From: Pyxicephalus adspersus | Lineage: Eukaryota > Chordata > Amphibia > Anura > Pyxicephalidae | NCBI RefSeq assembly: GCF_032062135.1 | Contig: NC_092859.1 | Location: 42,228,069-42,292,068, forward strand | DNA length: 64,000 nucleotides | Direction: 5' to 3' | Part shown: in pieces, positions 1 to 11,207 of the stretch | Layout: every line of letters starts with the position of its first letter | Numbering within the stretch: the stretch's first letter is position 1 | Position numbers and translations under genes: made by a program | Notes under the pieces: model-generated | Seen by the model: the letters and a program-made list of their open reading frames with translations, nothing else | Databases searched by the model: none | Told to the model about the DNA's origin: nothing

Positions 1-1734
1 AAAATAATATTACATAAATCAATAGTGTCACCTACCATTAGCCAAAAACTATTCCCAACTGTTCCAATATATATATTTCCAAAAGTTATTGATGACCAAA
101 AAGAATTAAGGGGAAAACTTGATATTAATAAATACAGCTGATATGGTCCCCTTCCATATATAAAACCATTAACAGAGCCAACCCCTAAAAAGAAACACTT
201 AGAAGCACAAGATGAGAAGAAAATAAATCACATTATACATCAAATTTCCATAGTAAGTAAAACAGCTTACTAGTACTCACATTTTTGTGGTATGTGCCAA
301 AAATTCCCACATTTTTTTGATAAATGATACTTTCCTCATTTACTACCAGAACCAGATACCCCTCTCTTCCTGAGGTCCATTTACCACTATGTCCCAGACA
401 CTATAGTGTAATCAAACTGAATCATAACTGAAAAAATATTGTATAGACTGCTGCAAATTTACCACTATTTTATTCAACAAAATTATATTTTATTTGACAT
501 GTCATTTCTGGTAATATGATAACAGTCTTTAATAAAGAGGCAGTTATCGCTTTATATGGCATCTCAACAAGCATATTTTAGGCAGGGCAGGGTTATAGGT
601 TTAAGCAAATTCACAAAAAGGGTCTACTACTGGTTGTATATGGGAAGTCATGGGGTTAAGTTGGGTTCAAAAGTAGGTTTCTGCATGCTTCAGTTTTAGA
701 TAAATACCACCAACACCATTATGATAAACTGTGCACAGTGTGATTTCTTTGTTGTCTTTGGGCCTTTATAATAACACATCTATCATTTTCTATCTGCTCA
801 GTACAGGTGTCTTTGGGCAAAAGCCTGCTTTTCAAACTTCAATCAGCTGTTCCTCTGCAACTAATTGCTGCTTTATACCCCTCCAATCTCCTTCTGAGTT
901 GTAATTGTAAAAGCTAATTCATTTTTTTTTTTGGACTCGTGTAGCTTATTTTTTTTTTCCATTTGAGGAAAACAAAAAATTTGCCTGGGTAAGAATGTAA
1001 GTCTGTGTAAAATGCTTCATGCATGTTTGGCTTAACATTGATTTCCTTCTTTTTTCCACTACATGGATTTGTAAGTTGGTGAGTTTTATTCTTCCACTGG
1101 AAATGTTAGTTGTTGCATAAAAATGAATTATTTTATCTTCTGTGAAACTTTCAGGCCTTGTGATTTTTGCGGAAAACGATTTTGATGATTTGCAATGATA
1201 GACCGGAGTAAAAAGTGCTTACCACATTTAACAGAATTAAATCTAGTTAATTCTGCAGTACATCACACCAGTAATATTAGCTCTTCAACTGAAAAGCTTT
1301 GATAAATAACCTTTGTGTTGTAATGTGGCTTTGGATGAAAATAGCTGATCCCATCCTATGGTGATTTTTAACTGACACTGCAGTTCTATCTGTTTTGCAT
1401 TTACACAGAAGCCAAAAACATCTGATTAGAGAATGAACTTTGTTAAAAAAAATTACAAAGGCTAAAAGTTTTGTGAACTTGTTTTTTGCAATATATAGTG
1501 AGAAATGTAAAGAACATTATCATTAACTAGCAGTATCTAAATAGTAATGCAAAAATCCAAACCATAACTTTTTAATATATAACCCTATGTAATAAAATCA
1601 AATATGTATCAATCAATGTTTTTAAATGTGCATGCTCAAGTAACTCCCAATATATTGCATGCAGTTTTTAAAGTTTTACTCCCTCCACAAAATGTTCAGG
1701 ATTTAGGCTTAATTTCTTTTTCCTAATATCTAAT
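1..1734. other. AT-rich non-coding sequence, nothing recognised
   Basis: I saw no exon with splice signals, no RNA gene and no repeat with recognisable ends. The sequence is uniformly AT-rich with short homopolymer runs. Confidence 0.6.
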
Positions 1735-2095
1735 AAAGTGGAACTAAAGGCAAAATAAAAAGAACACAAATACCTTTAATTCTGCAGATCAGTTGGGAGG
1801 TTTCTTCATTTGGGTCCCGTGTCGTCCCAGCATCCTTCTTCAGTCCCGCAAAGCTGGGCGCCGCCATCTTTTTCACCCTTCTTCCGGGTTCTCGCTTGCG
1901 TGAAATCAGCATTTTTTTTCCATTAAAGGAAAGGGCTCTTTCTTCGCAATGTCCAAGATGTTGCTTTAGCAGAAGGAGCAGCCAAAAGCCTTCCGGGAGG
2001 CATGACATATGTATCTCAGGGGGCTCAGCACTCCCATTCTGTCTTGATCTTTATCGGTGTTGTACTTTAAAAAAAATTAAATAAATAGAATTTTT
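1735..2095 (-). repeat. CpG-bearing interspersed repeat, copy 1 (probable MITE)
   Basis: An island of GC-richer sequence is bounded by aaagtggaacta on the left and ttgtacttta on the right, which are near-complementary ends. It contains agaaggagcagcc, the reverse complement of the GGCTGCTCCTTCT word shared with the copies at 8.2, 35 and 63 kb. Short reading frames inside it are chance products. The family looks like a non-autonomous DNA transposon, but the class is not certain. Confidence 0.55.
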
Positions 2096-2679
2096 CCTTA
2101 ATATAAAAGGGTGGTCAGCTTTAAGCACATGTAATGGCCTCACTGCTTTTCAAAGAAGGCTATACTGAGCTTGAAACCATTTACAGACATCCCATGCCTT
2201 GGAGGCTAAATATTTGGTGAAATATGTTTTAGGCTTAAAGGATACAAAGGCCTTTACATTTTACAATAAATTACTCTGTACTTATTCAGACTTCTCCTGT
2301 GTGTTTCTATTTTAATGTTGTGTTACGGTAGGCCACAAGCATTGTGATGCACTGCAGCACATTTGTTGGAGCTGCATTGCTTTAATATACAATAGTGTGT
2401 TTTGGACCTCAGGCTATTTTTTTAAGTTAATCCTTCCACTAAGCTGTCAAGTGCCTACATACAATGTATTGCAATTTATGTTTGCTAAAAAAATGTTTTA
2501 TTGTATAAAGTTGACTTGAGGCAGACTGTTTTTCAATCAATAAAACTGGAACTTCTCTTTAGTTTATGCATAAAACCAGCACCTCTGCATTTATTTTGCT
2601 TAAATATTACAGAGCAGCCACTGCCCATACAAGGTAGTATTCCTTAACATAAACTTTCTATAATAACCCCCCCTTCATA
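2096..2679. other. AT-rich non-coding sequence, nothing recognised
   Basis: No coding signal and no repeat ends were recognised in this stretch. Confidence 0.5.
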
Positions 2680-3075
2680 TTCATTTCATGATTTATTGTA
2701 ACATCATTATCACATTGAAAGATTAATTTCTGGTTCAACTTCAATTTTGGGACATATGATTTATCATTCTCACACTTTCACATGGTGCCAGTTTCATATT
2801 TTACTCAATGACTGCCTTCAAGGCCAATATGCAGCAACATACCTTGAATTGATAACATTTCCATCACCATGCGTTACAATTGGTATTAGGTTCTTCCCCT
2901 GATACCCTGTCAAATACACCAAATATGTCTACTGTTACTGTGGGCAAAGAGTGTTATCTTTATTTTATCAGTCTACTGTCCCAGAATGTCGTGGCTTTAT
3001 CTGAATGTTCAATGGCAAGCTGTAGTCCTATGCCCTTTTGAACAACTAAGGTGTTTTTCCTGTCATGCCTTCAGT
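2680..3075 (-). pseudogene. Tc1/mariner-like transposase relic (middle of DDE domain)
   Basis: Read on the minus strand, broken frames give a Tc1-type order. A KITLFAHSNSRHIW-like segment lies at about 2925-2965, corresponding to the KIELFGH...YVW region of Tc1 transposases. It is followed by a degraded THGDGNV-like segment, then FQCDNDVTINHE near 2690, corresponding to the FQQDNDPKHTA region. Stops and frameshifts separate the blocks, so it is long dead. Outer ends and target duplication are not visible. It belongs to a different Tc1 family or subfamily from the relic at 12.5-13.2 kb but shares several words with it. The assignment rests on motif order only. Confidence 0.55.
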
Positions 3076-3090
3076 GTAGGTTTGTTGTAT

Positions 3091-3151
3091 TACCCAGGTT
3101 CACCAATGGACAGTGTATCCTTTCTAGTCCTAGAGGTTTAATAAATCAGGC
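3091..3151 (+). repeat. Fold-back repeat, right-arm fragment
   Basis: The sequence from caggttcacc to aataaatcaggccc is a degenerate right arm of the fold-back family (full copy immediately downstream at 3184-3400). The two may derive from a tandem or nested insertion. Confidence 0.6.
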
Positions 3152-3183
3152 CCATAGGCTTCCACAACTTTTCCCTCCTAAAG

Positions 3184-3400
3184 GCCCTGATTTATTAAAG
3201 CTCTCCAAGGCTGGAGAGGATACACTTTCATCAGTGAAGCTGGGTGATTCAGCAAACCTGGAATTTATGAAGTCATCTATTTGCTATTTGTTAGCAAATA
3301 TTTTCAATTCTGGACCATATCCATTTCAAGTTTGCTGGATCAACCAGCTTCACTGATTGATGATAGTGTATCCTCTTGGGAGCTTTAATAAATCAGGCCC
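3184..3400. repeat. Palindromic fold-back MITE family, copy 1
   Basis: The left arm begins with ggccctgatttattaaagc and includes the words ctccaaggctggagagg, atacactttcatcag and tgaagctgggtga. The right arm carries the same words in reverse complement and ends in aataaatcaggccc. The arms are about 90 bp, with a central section around cattttgctatttgttagc-like sequence. I found other copies at 11.1, 42.8, 43.5, 50.5 and 53.3 kb. The long terminal inverted repeats and lack of coding capacity fit a fold-back MITE. No target duplication could be fixed because the termini themselves are palindromic. Confidence 0.75.
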
Positions 3401-4001
3401 AACGACTTAGAAAGCTCTTTAGATCTTGACATAATAAGAACACTTGTCAATAGCAAAAGGAACAAAAGACTGTCGATATCTAAAGATTGAGTTAAACACC
3501 TAATTCCACCTATATATTCCTAAAAAGGTATTCATTATTGGCAACTAGTCTGGAACAAATTAAATAAATGGATTTGAAGTTGTAGGGTTGTATCTTTTTA
3601 ACACAACAAGCTTTCATTTTCATTATAAGAATGAATACATCGGGATCAATTTTATGTTGTTTATTCAGTTATAGCTCCACCAACTGTACTTAGTATTTGA
3701 AATTATAATACTTGCCTTCTCAACAATTGTGGAGCCATAGACATTTATTAACATCTGAAACAAGCAGTGCTTTGATATGCAAAAAGAAACAACTACAGAG
3801 TTTGTCTTGGTCATTAAAGAGTTACAAGAGGCTGCAGAAAGAGCTCATCCCCGTAGGATCACCCACAACCTCAGCTGTGTTTAGCAAAAGATTTCTTCTG
3901 CAAGTCATGCAGTCCACTTCATCAGGAATATGAAGACCTACAGTATCAAAAAAAATTTGTTTAATAAGCAGAAAACATAAATAAATCCTACTATTTTGTA
4001 G
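3401..4001. other. AT-rich non-coding sequence, nothing recognised
   Basis: A 73-codon open frame at 3712-3933 has no homology I recognise and no splice context, so I treat it as chance. Confidence 0.5.
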
Positions 4002-4009
4002 TGATACAG

Positions 4010-4406
4010 CAGGGGTCGGCAAACTTTTATGGCCACTAGGCCATTTCAGGGGTGGGTGGGAGCACACTAGACCGCACTCTTGAGTCCCGCCCTAATGGCT
4101 CCGACCGCCCCATGAAGTGAAATCCCTCTCCTCCATATGCATTGCGGAGGAGAGGGATTTACCTTGAGGGAGTGTTCCCTATTTACCACAGCGGCGTAAG
4201 TATCAACACCGCCAGCGATAATTAGGGGAGCAACAGCAAGGAGGTGGCACTGGAGCTCTGGTGGCTCCGGCTCTGGTAGTTTCCAACGCCCCCTGGCAGA
4301 TCTGGCCAGCAACCCGCCGCTTCGTAGCCACGGGTTGCCAACTAGATTGGTCAGGGGGCGTTAGGCTGGAAAAAACTACTGGCTAGGCTAAGTTTGCCGA
4401 CCCCTG
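4010..4406. mobile_element. hAT-type MITE with perfect 8-bp target duplication
   Basis: The terminal inverted repeats are caggggtcggcaaactttta at the left and aagtttgccgacccctg at the right. They are flanked by identical 8-bp copies TGATACAG at 4002-4009 and 4407-4414. Terminal CAGGGGT and an 8-bp duplication are diagnostic of the hAT superfamily. The 397-bp element has no transposase. It contains a perfect 15-bp hairpin with arms at 4120-4134 and 4146-4160 (AAATCCCTCTCCTCC and its complement). Open frames on its minus strand are incidental. Confidence 0.92.
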
Positions 4407-4414
4407 TGATACAG

Positions 4415-6848
4415 TAACGTCACAAAAAAACATTCAATAAAACATTACTTACACATATAAACATTCAAAATCAATACTCTCCTACAGGATGGAGCAGTTC
4501 TCTCACAGAATAGTAACTCAGATAGACCAATAGGGCCTTCTGATAGGGTTGTGTGGCCATCATAACAAAAACTCTTTGAAATAAGAACCTCTTACCCATT
4601 GTCTGGTTGTGTAAATGTTAGGTTTTGAGCTGCTTTGGGGCCTGGGCTGCTTGTAGTCATTGAGTCAGCTGGGAATTCTTCACACAATATCAAAGTATGC
4701 TAGATCAGAATATGCGGCCACTTGTCTGAAAGTTAAATCAGAAAGGTATACTCCAGCATGATAATGATTTGAAATATCATAGCAAAGACTGATTCAAAAT
4801 AAATAATTTATGCAGTTATGGACAGGCCAAGTCAATACCCAGATATTTATGTACATGGAGCATGGGACATTTCAAATTGTCTGCTCCTGCAAGTAAACAC
4901 ACAGACTTCTTGCCACTGAAATAAATATTTTCAATATGTTATGTATAAATGTCAGGCACTGGGGTGTTATTTAACATCTTGATTAGACTAGAAAGTTTTA
5001 CTAAAGGGGCCAGACATGCTTCTGAGGCTAAAGGTGAACTTACATTTTCCACAGTGGACTATTATATCTTTTGATATTTTTGCTAAACAGCAAATGATCC
5101 TTAATTATTATAATAGGTATGTCACCTTTATCTGCAGACATTGCTTGAATGAAGAGCTAATATTTGCCTTTGAAAATATTTAAAAAAATGATAAATATTT
5201 TTATGGTGTGTGCTAGCATATTGATGCTTATGATTGTGTATAAATATTGTGATATTTAAATATATATGCTACATACATATAATGGTATCCTTTTAATTCT
5301 TTGCAGAAATAACCTATTCTGACACCCAAAGATCTTACACACTTTTGATATCCTCCTCCTTGCACCATTTCACCTCTGAGTCTGTATTTATGTTGCTAGA
5401 AACAGCACTATTTAGTTTTTATTAATTTTCCTCCACTTAAGCTGTCATCTTTTCATCACATGTAAGAGGTGAAAGTTTGCTGTTGTATGACAGTGTAAAT
5501 TGACCTATCACCTGCAGTAACTCTGCCTCCCACAAATGTAGTTTCCTACAATTATGTGTGAGCTGTGCAGTGCCATGAAGTACAAACTGCCTTTGTTCAT
5601 ACCAACAGATAAATGGAAAATGGTCAAGTACGTTACCCATTGGCTATGGTACAGATCCCTGCATTGTTGAGCTGAAGCTATGTAATATTTTTTGTTTATA
5701 TGAACTGAATATAGCTGCCTTTTTTATTGAAGTGTAAGGAATAAAATTAAACATTAAATTGAATATTATGGGCATTTTTTTTTTGTGATAATGTTGTTTA
5801 ATATATTTCCTAAAATACAATACAATTGTGACCAAGATTTCTTTAAGACCAACTAAACTCAATATTAAGCCAAAATCTAGCATCAGTCAAGTAAATACAG
5901 TGTTTAGATTTAATGTGTCCGGTTATCTGTTAAAAATATCCGCATATCTTGCAGATGCAGTGTAACTTTGCCTTGTTCCTTGGACCTTTTCCTTTTTATA
6001 TTATGGGCATGGTAACACATGCCAGCATAGGCAGTATATTAAATGGTTACATCTAGATGTCTTTAAGGCCTAGTATGTACGAGAAGATCTGGTGTCAATT
6101 TTGTGCTCAACTGTCTTTTCGGTAACTTCTCAAACAACTTCCCAAAATCAATAACCAATCTTGTATGATTTTCTACCCTTAAGATAGTGAGATGGGAATA
6201 GAGTGAACTACAGGACCGATGAGAGCTGCTATTCATATTTGCTTGACCATTCATTTACACAACATTTGTGTGATTATTTGATATTTACCAAGATGTCAGA
6301 ATGAAAAATTTAATTTTACTTCAGGTAAATTCTGTCCTATCAGATTCATTTCAGATCCAATTATCTCCCCAATATATGTGTTTGGAAACGGCAAAATTAT
6401 CTATATTTTGAGCTCCATGGTACCTCGCTTTCCCCTATCAAAATGTGTATAAAATCAAGATCATCTCTAGACCCTGTACTTAGATCCATGTAAATCAAAT
6501 GTAAGTCTGTTTTACTATTTTGTACAGCCCCAAGTGTGCTATGGGATTGTGCCAGAATTTGGATGAAATCCTTCTTTCCAGGACATATCTTGGGACTTGG
6601 TGAGCAGCTTTGATATGTTTTGGCCAACGCTTGATGCTCATATTTTTGTACATTAAGACCTAATTTGTGTAATTTATGCAAATTGGTGAAATGTTTGGTA
6701 GCAGGGACATAATTTTACCAGCTAAAAGAAAATTGCCACAAATGTATGAGGACCAGGAAAGTAATTTTCTGTTTTCTACAAAAAAAAGTTACTGCTGCAT
6801 AAAATATCAGATGTGTGCCATCCCTGACTCCCAGCAGAGCTAATTAAA
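4415..6848. other. AT-rich non-coding sequence, nothing recognised
   Basis: Several open frames of 63-94 codons on the minus strand (5437-6681) show no domain, no splice context and no similarity I can name. I treat them as chance. Confidence 0.5.
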
Positions 6849-7061
6849 ATGTTAGCAAGGCACCTTTTTATGCTACTATCCATCACCTTGCTGGGAATGT
6901 GCTCTTGCTATAATGTCTGGTTCCCTAAAACTGAATCCTCAGGGATGTTGTATAAAAGCAAAGGCACAAGGGAAATGGAAAATGGATCAAGGATTTATGT
7001 CGACCCAGCAAAGAAAAAAAACACCTATAAACAAATCATTATAGAAGATGTTCAGACTTAA
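6849..7061 (+). CDS. Possible small ORF with signal-peptide-like start (unsupported)
   Basis: This 70-codon frame starts MLARHLFMLLSITLLGMCSC, a plausible signal peptide: a basic residue, a hydrophobic core and a small-residue cleavage region. It then becomes polar and lysine-rich, ending in IIIEDVQT and a stop. No family is recognised. There is no strong Kozak context (aaaatgt) and no clear polyadenylation or splice signal ties it to a transcript. It could be a chance frame, a decayed exon or a small secreted peptide. The call is speculative and is listed because it is the only non-repeat frame upstream of MGAT4B with a protein-like organisation. Confidence 0.15.
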   Translation: MLARHLFMLLSITLLGMCSCYNVWFPKTESSGMLYKSKGTREMENGSRIYVDPAKKKNTYKQIIIEDVQT

Positions 7062-8174
7062 ATGCATTGGAGTTGGGTGAAGTAATTTGATCTCAATTAC
7101 CTTCATTGAATAGCATGTGTTATCACCAGCTAAGCTTTGGTTCATTGTACTCGATGCTTAGAATCATGATTTGGTTTGCAAGTATTTCATTTTTGCAAGT
7201 GTTTCATTTATACAAGTTTTATTTATTAAGAGCTAAAAAATGTTCACAGTTATCAAATAAATATTTCATATTATTATTCCTATTTATAATATCCAGCCAA
7301 GTGGAGCTCCAGGCTCTATTTCACATGCTTGTAAATCTAATCCTAACCGTTTGTTTTTTTAAATAAAGGCTACAAATGTAGCTCAATAGCTAAAGCTCAG
7401 ATTACACTGAGCTGAATGAGTCAGAGTAGTCTAACACCGCACAAACACACACTTTGTATGGCTTCGTACAAACATCCTGTTGTAGAGATTCTGCAAGTCT
7501 TTAGCAAATGAAGTGCTTTTTTTTCCTTGCTTCTTTTGTGAAGCAAGAATTTATTTGTATAATAAACATTTTTTGTTGTGTTAAAAAAAAAAAAAAAAAA
7601 ACTGGTCCAATTATATAGCATGAAAAAAAATTACTCAACCCCCCTATTTTCGTTTCTTTCAATTTTCCTGTCAACAGGTTCACTTAAAGGCCTTCCCACC
7701 TCCACCTCTTGCATTTACTTTTGTTTGGTGCCCACCCCTTTGTCTCAGTTGTTTGACTTACCTGGGACTTTCAGGTATGGACATACCTGGTGATTGGTCA
7801 GTGATCGGTGACCTGGTGCTTACACTGTTACATATAGTCACAAAGAGTATGACAATATAAACTCTGACCTGAGCAATTCGGAGACTACACAGCTCCTCCG
7901 TTCCCATCCTAAACAAACTGTAATTAAGTATAAGCAGCGAGTCGAGAATTACATTTAAAGTGTTTTTACAGCTTACGTTTTTTTTTATTTAATTCTGCAT
8001 GAAGGAGGGATGGGTAAGAACCACTGTTTGGTTTTATTGCCACATCTGTTCCCCATTGAGGAGATTCACCCTCTCTAATGTCTATTACTATTAGAGAATT
8101 TTACTACTTGTTTAGATGACAGCTGTTAAATAGCTTTCTGATTTTATTTAATTATTGCATATATATTTAAATAT
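7062..8174. other. Non-coding sequence with a 19-nt A run
   Basis: This stretch includes an uninterrupted A run at 7583-7601. The 7660-7830 part is GC-richer, with near-duplicate words (ggtgattggtcag and gtgatcggtgacctggtg), but I cannot assign it to a family. No gene was seen. Confidence 0.5.
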
Positions 8175-8665
8175 TTTATCGCTAAAAATACTTAAAGCGT
8201 ACATAAACTCAGAAATTTCACTTTACATAAAAGGGTAGACAACCTTTTTATGTAAGGTAAAGTTTGTTTAGGTTTTTTTGAAGTGCAACATCCTTTTTGG
8301 TCGAGAATGAATGGGAGCGCAAAGCCTCCTGGGATGTATAATGTAGGTATCCCGGGAGGAGGGTCTTGGTTGCTCCTTCTGCGCATGCCAGAGTCCTTTT
8401 GTGAAAAGAGAAAAATTTGCCGATCTCACACATGCGCAGTGAGATCGGCAAGTTTTTTTTCCAAACTACGTCACCCGATCTTGTGCTTGTGAGAACCAGG
8501 AAGAAGAGGCGAAGATTGGGCCGCCTGGCGCGCTGCCTCAGAGACAGATACTGGGATGATGCGGGACCCAATGGAAGACACCTCTGGACCAATCGACTGC
8601 TGTGCGGGATTGAGGGTAAGTGTATTTTTTTTTGTTTTAGGCACTTTTGAGTTTTTTTTCCCTCT
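8175..8665 (+). repeat. CpG-bearing interspersed repeat, copy 2 (probable MITE)
   Basis: This is the best-preserved member of the family. A stem-forming pair of words lies near the left end (acataaaagggtagacaacc and cctttttatgt), then a GC-rich core with ggttgctccttctgcgcatgc. Next come the imperfect repeat gccgatctcaca / tgagatcggcaag and tacgtcacccgatc. The right end reads gggtaagtgtattttt and finishes near ctcttt. The three overlapping open frames of 64-146 codons here occupy the repeat and show no protein family. Copies lie at 1.7, 30.4, 34.9 and 62.9 kb. Confidence 0.6.
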
Positions 8666-8741
8666 TTAACAAAAACCCACCCCCACACTGTTGTATATTC
8701 TATTATGCTCTAAATCCAGATAACTTGTAGTAAATAAAAAT

Positions 8742-9332
8742 ATGACATTTGCAAAAATTTGTTGCGCAATTAAAGTGAAATTCAGAAATAGAAAAGGATC
8801 TGGGCTTAATAATAGCATGCAATGCCAAGCTGCAATATCCAAAGCTAGCAAAGTACTTTCTTGTTTTAAAAGAGAAATAGACTGCAGTGATGGCGACATA
8901 ATCCTGCCCCTGTACAAAGCATTGGTCAGACCACATCTGGAATATGCAGTCCAGTTTTGGGCACCAGTTCACAAAAAGGACATTGTCGAATTGGAGAGAG
9001 TGCCGAGAAGGGAAACTAAACTAATAAAAGGAATGGAGGAGTTCAGCTATGAGGAGAGATTAGCTAAACTGAATCTATTCTTCCTTGAGAAGAGACGTTT
9101 AGGAGAGGATATGATCACCCGGTATGAATATATAAACGGTCCATATAGAGAACAGTCTTTGCGTCTGGAGGAAAAGAAGTTTAAGCTCCGGATAAGAAAG
9201 CGATTCTTTACAGTAAGGTCTGTGAACATGTGGAATCGGCTCCCTCAGGAAGTAGTTTCAGTAACTACTACAGATTGCTTTAAGATAAATGTGGATGCTT
9301 TTCTAGAAGCAAAGAATATAACTGGGTATTAA
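8742..9332 (+). pseudogene. CR1/L2-like LINE: C-terminal end of reverse transcriptase ORF2 (5'-truncated)
   Basis: An open frame of 196 codons carries the conserved post-catalytic end of CR1/L2-group reverse transcriptases. It runs LYKALVRPHLEYAVQFWAP, then KKDIVELERVPRRETKLIKG, then SYEERLAKLNLFFLEKRRL, and ends FFTVRSVNMWNRLPQEVV. The catalytic FADD box and the endonuclease domain lie upstream in a full element and are absent. The first roughly 30 codons lack clear similarity, so true homology probably begins near 8790. Compared with the family pattern there is a deletion between YINGPYREQ and LRLEEKKF. The stop at 9330-9332 is followed by the family's 3' untranslated region. The copy cannot encode a working protein. 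Confidence 0.85.
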
Positions 9333-9548
9333 AACTTTTAAGGAAAAATTACAGACTGTTGATCCAGGGAACATCCGATTGTCTCAGGGAATCAGGAAGG
9401 AATTTTTTTCCCCTGTTGAAGCAAATTGTACCAGGGGATTTTGCCTTCCTCTGGATCAACTATGTCCATGGGTTTTATATCTGGGATATGTTTATTTCCC
9501 TAGTGGTTGAACTCAATGGACTTTTTTCAACCTAACTAACTATGTAAC
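9333..9548 (+). mobile_element. 3' untranslated tail of the CR1/L2-like LINE
   Basis: The tail contains gactgttgatccagggaaca, aatcaggaaggaattttttt and ggttgaactcaatggac, and ends in aactaactatgtaac. The same blocks recur in the opposite strand at 37564-38045, which defines the family's 3' end. The tail directly follows the ORF2 remnant at 8742-9332. Confidence 0.85.
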
Positions 9549-9676
9549 TTAGTAATTGTCTTAAGAAAATAGAAAACAATATTTTAGTGCAGAAAATACA
9601 ATACAAGTCTTTGTTTTGAAAAGTCTAAAAGACAAGTCTGCATCAAGTAAATACATACCAAAATGTCAAGCCTTAA

Positions 9677-10030
9677 CCTCCCTGGCGGTATGAATACTAA
9701 GTATTTTTAAATGTAAAAACAGTTGTAAAAAAAAAAAATTTGTATTTCCTGCCTGTTTCCGCCTCCCAGCTGCACACTTGCTAGCAGATGCCCAGCCAGA
9801 ATCTGTTTCCCCTGGCCTTGCATCCCCAACGTTCGCACGCCGGGGGACGCAGATGCCGGCTAGGCATTGTCAGGTTACACAGATGCCCAGCCGGCATCCC
9901 CAGGGGAGGAAGATGCCAAGCATCGCCGGAAGACGCCACGGGCACCGCTGGAGGACGCTGTTGGAACCAGGTAGGAATTTTCAACTCCCTGGAAATTCCA
10001 CCCGAGTGTAGCTCGGGCTTACCACTTTTG
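9677..10030. mobile_element. TTAA-associated piggyBac-like MITE, copy 1 (right end degraded)
   Basis: The left terminus cctccctggcggtatgaa directly follows TTAA (9673-9676). The interior is GC-rich with repeated agatgcc/ggcatc words. A subterminal hairpin cccgagtgtagctcggg (10001-10017, 6-bp stem) is followed by cttacc and then diverges, so the right TIR is decayed. It matches the element at 14720-16129 in terminus, hairpin and GC-rich core. The 77- and 166-codon open frames here are products of the GC-rich repeat. Confidence 0.65.
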
Positions 10031-11064
10031 TTATGGAAAATTCACCCCGAGCCACACTTGTTCGACAATTTAGAAGCATCTATAGATCATCCATGTACAT
10101 TTAGACCTAAACAATGGTCCTTAAATTATTCCTCTCATTCCGGTGTGTATGGTGCAGTATGTGCTGGATGTCCATCCCCTCCATACATGAGCATATCCTA
10201 CGTGTGTTTACAAGTGTATGCACTGAGCTGGAGATGTGATCAGCAGCTTTGCAGCATCTGCTTCCAGGTCAGGAGTAGCAGTTGCTAGGCAACATGCTTT
10301 GGGCTTCCCAGTCCTCTCCCAAGGCTGGGGAAATAGTGCTCTAAAAAATATTTTTTATTGTTTTTATTTGTAAAACAATAATATATTGAACCACCTCCAG
10401 CTATGCAAACCATAATTTCTATAAAAATGATAAGTTAAACTCTTGCCAATATTTATTTTTTTCATCACTCATTTTTGTTTACATTACAATTTCCGAATTC
10501 AATAAATATAATGTTTAGGGCAGTATACCATTTTGCATCATGGTGTATTTGTGAAAGTCTGTAAAGCACTCATAAAGGAGAGGAGGACGTTTTTTAACCA
10601 GAGGAGCTGTTCATGCACCCAAGATGTGTGTGCTAATATTACTGGTAAAATTAGGCAGTGCCAAACCAGACGCAATATATTCATATAAATATTAATCAGC
10701 CCCACTATGTTTGTTACACACTGACATTCTATATTTTATGACGGTAAGATTTTTTTACTGCACACATTTGACTAATTTGACTCATTTAAAGTCATGGTAT
10801 CATAAATATGGTAAATATGGTCATATGAAACCCAGGCGTAAATAGTCAAAGTGTCATATGTCATAGTAGTATTCTTTGTATGCATAGTTTAGTAGGGGGA
10901 TTGGCACAAGAAGCAGAATTTGATAAGGTAGATAGCTTACATTTATAGCAGAAGGCCTTTCTGAACAAGTGCCAGAGTATAATGACACCACCAACTAAAA
11001 TTAGGCACCAGTGTTTTTTTTTAGTTTTTATTTACTGGTACACAACATGACAAGTGTATAACAT
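10031..11064. other. AT-rich non-coding sequence, nothing recognised
   Basis: I saw no gene or repeat with recognisable ends. Confidence 0.5.
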
Positions 11065-11207
11065 TGGAATGGATTACTCTAAAGTCATTTGCCAGCAGAT
11101 GTTTTGGATCCTGGATCAGATCCATTCCGGGTTTGCTGGACCACCCAAGTTCACTGATGAAAATGTATCCGCTCCAGCCTTGGAGAGCTATAATAAATTG
11201 GGCCCAA
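11065..11207. repeat. Palindromic fold-back MITE family, right half
   Basis: The copy starts in the central section (ggaatggatt, gccagcagatgttttggatc) and carries the complete right arm to taataaattgggccca. The left arm is missing. It is one of six dispersed copies. Confidence 0.7.

Noticed and set aside
8248..8688. 146-codon minus-strand open frame
   Set aside because: It covers a dispersed repeat (copy 2 of the CpG-bearing family) and has no recognisable domain.
9778..10288. 166-codon open frame in GC-rich sequence
   Set aside because: It falls mainly in the degraded TTAA-associated MITE and its start and end have no gene signals.
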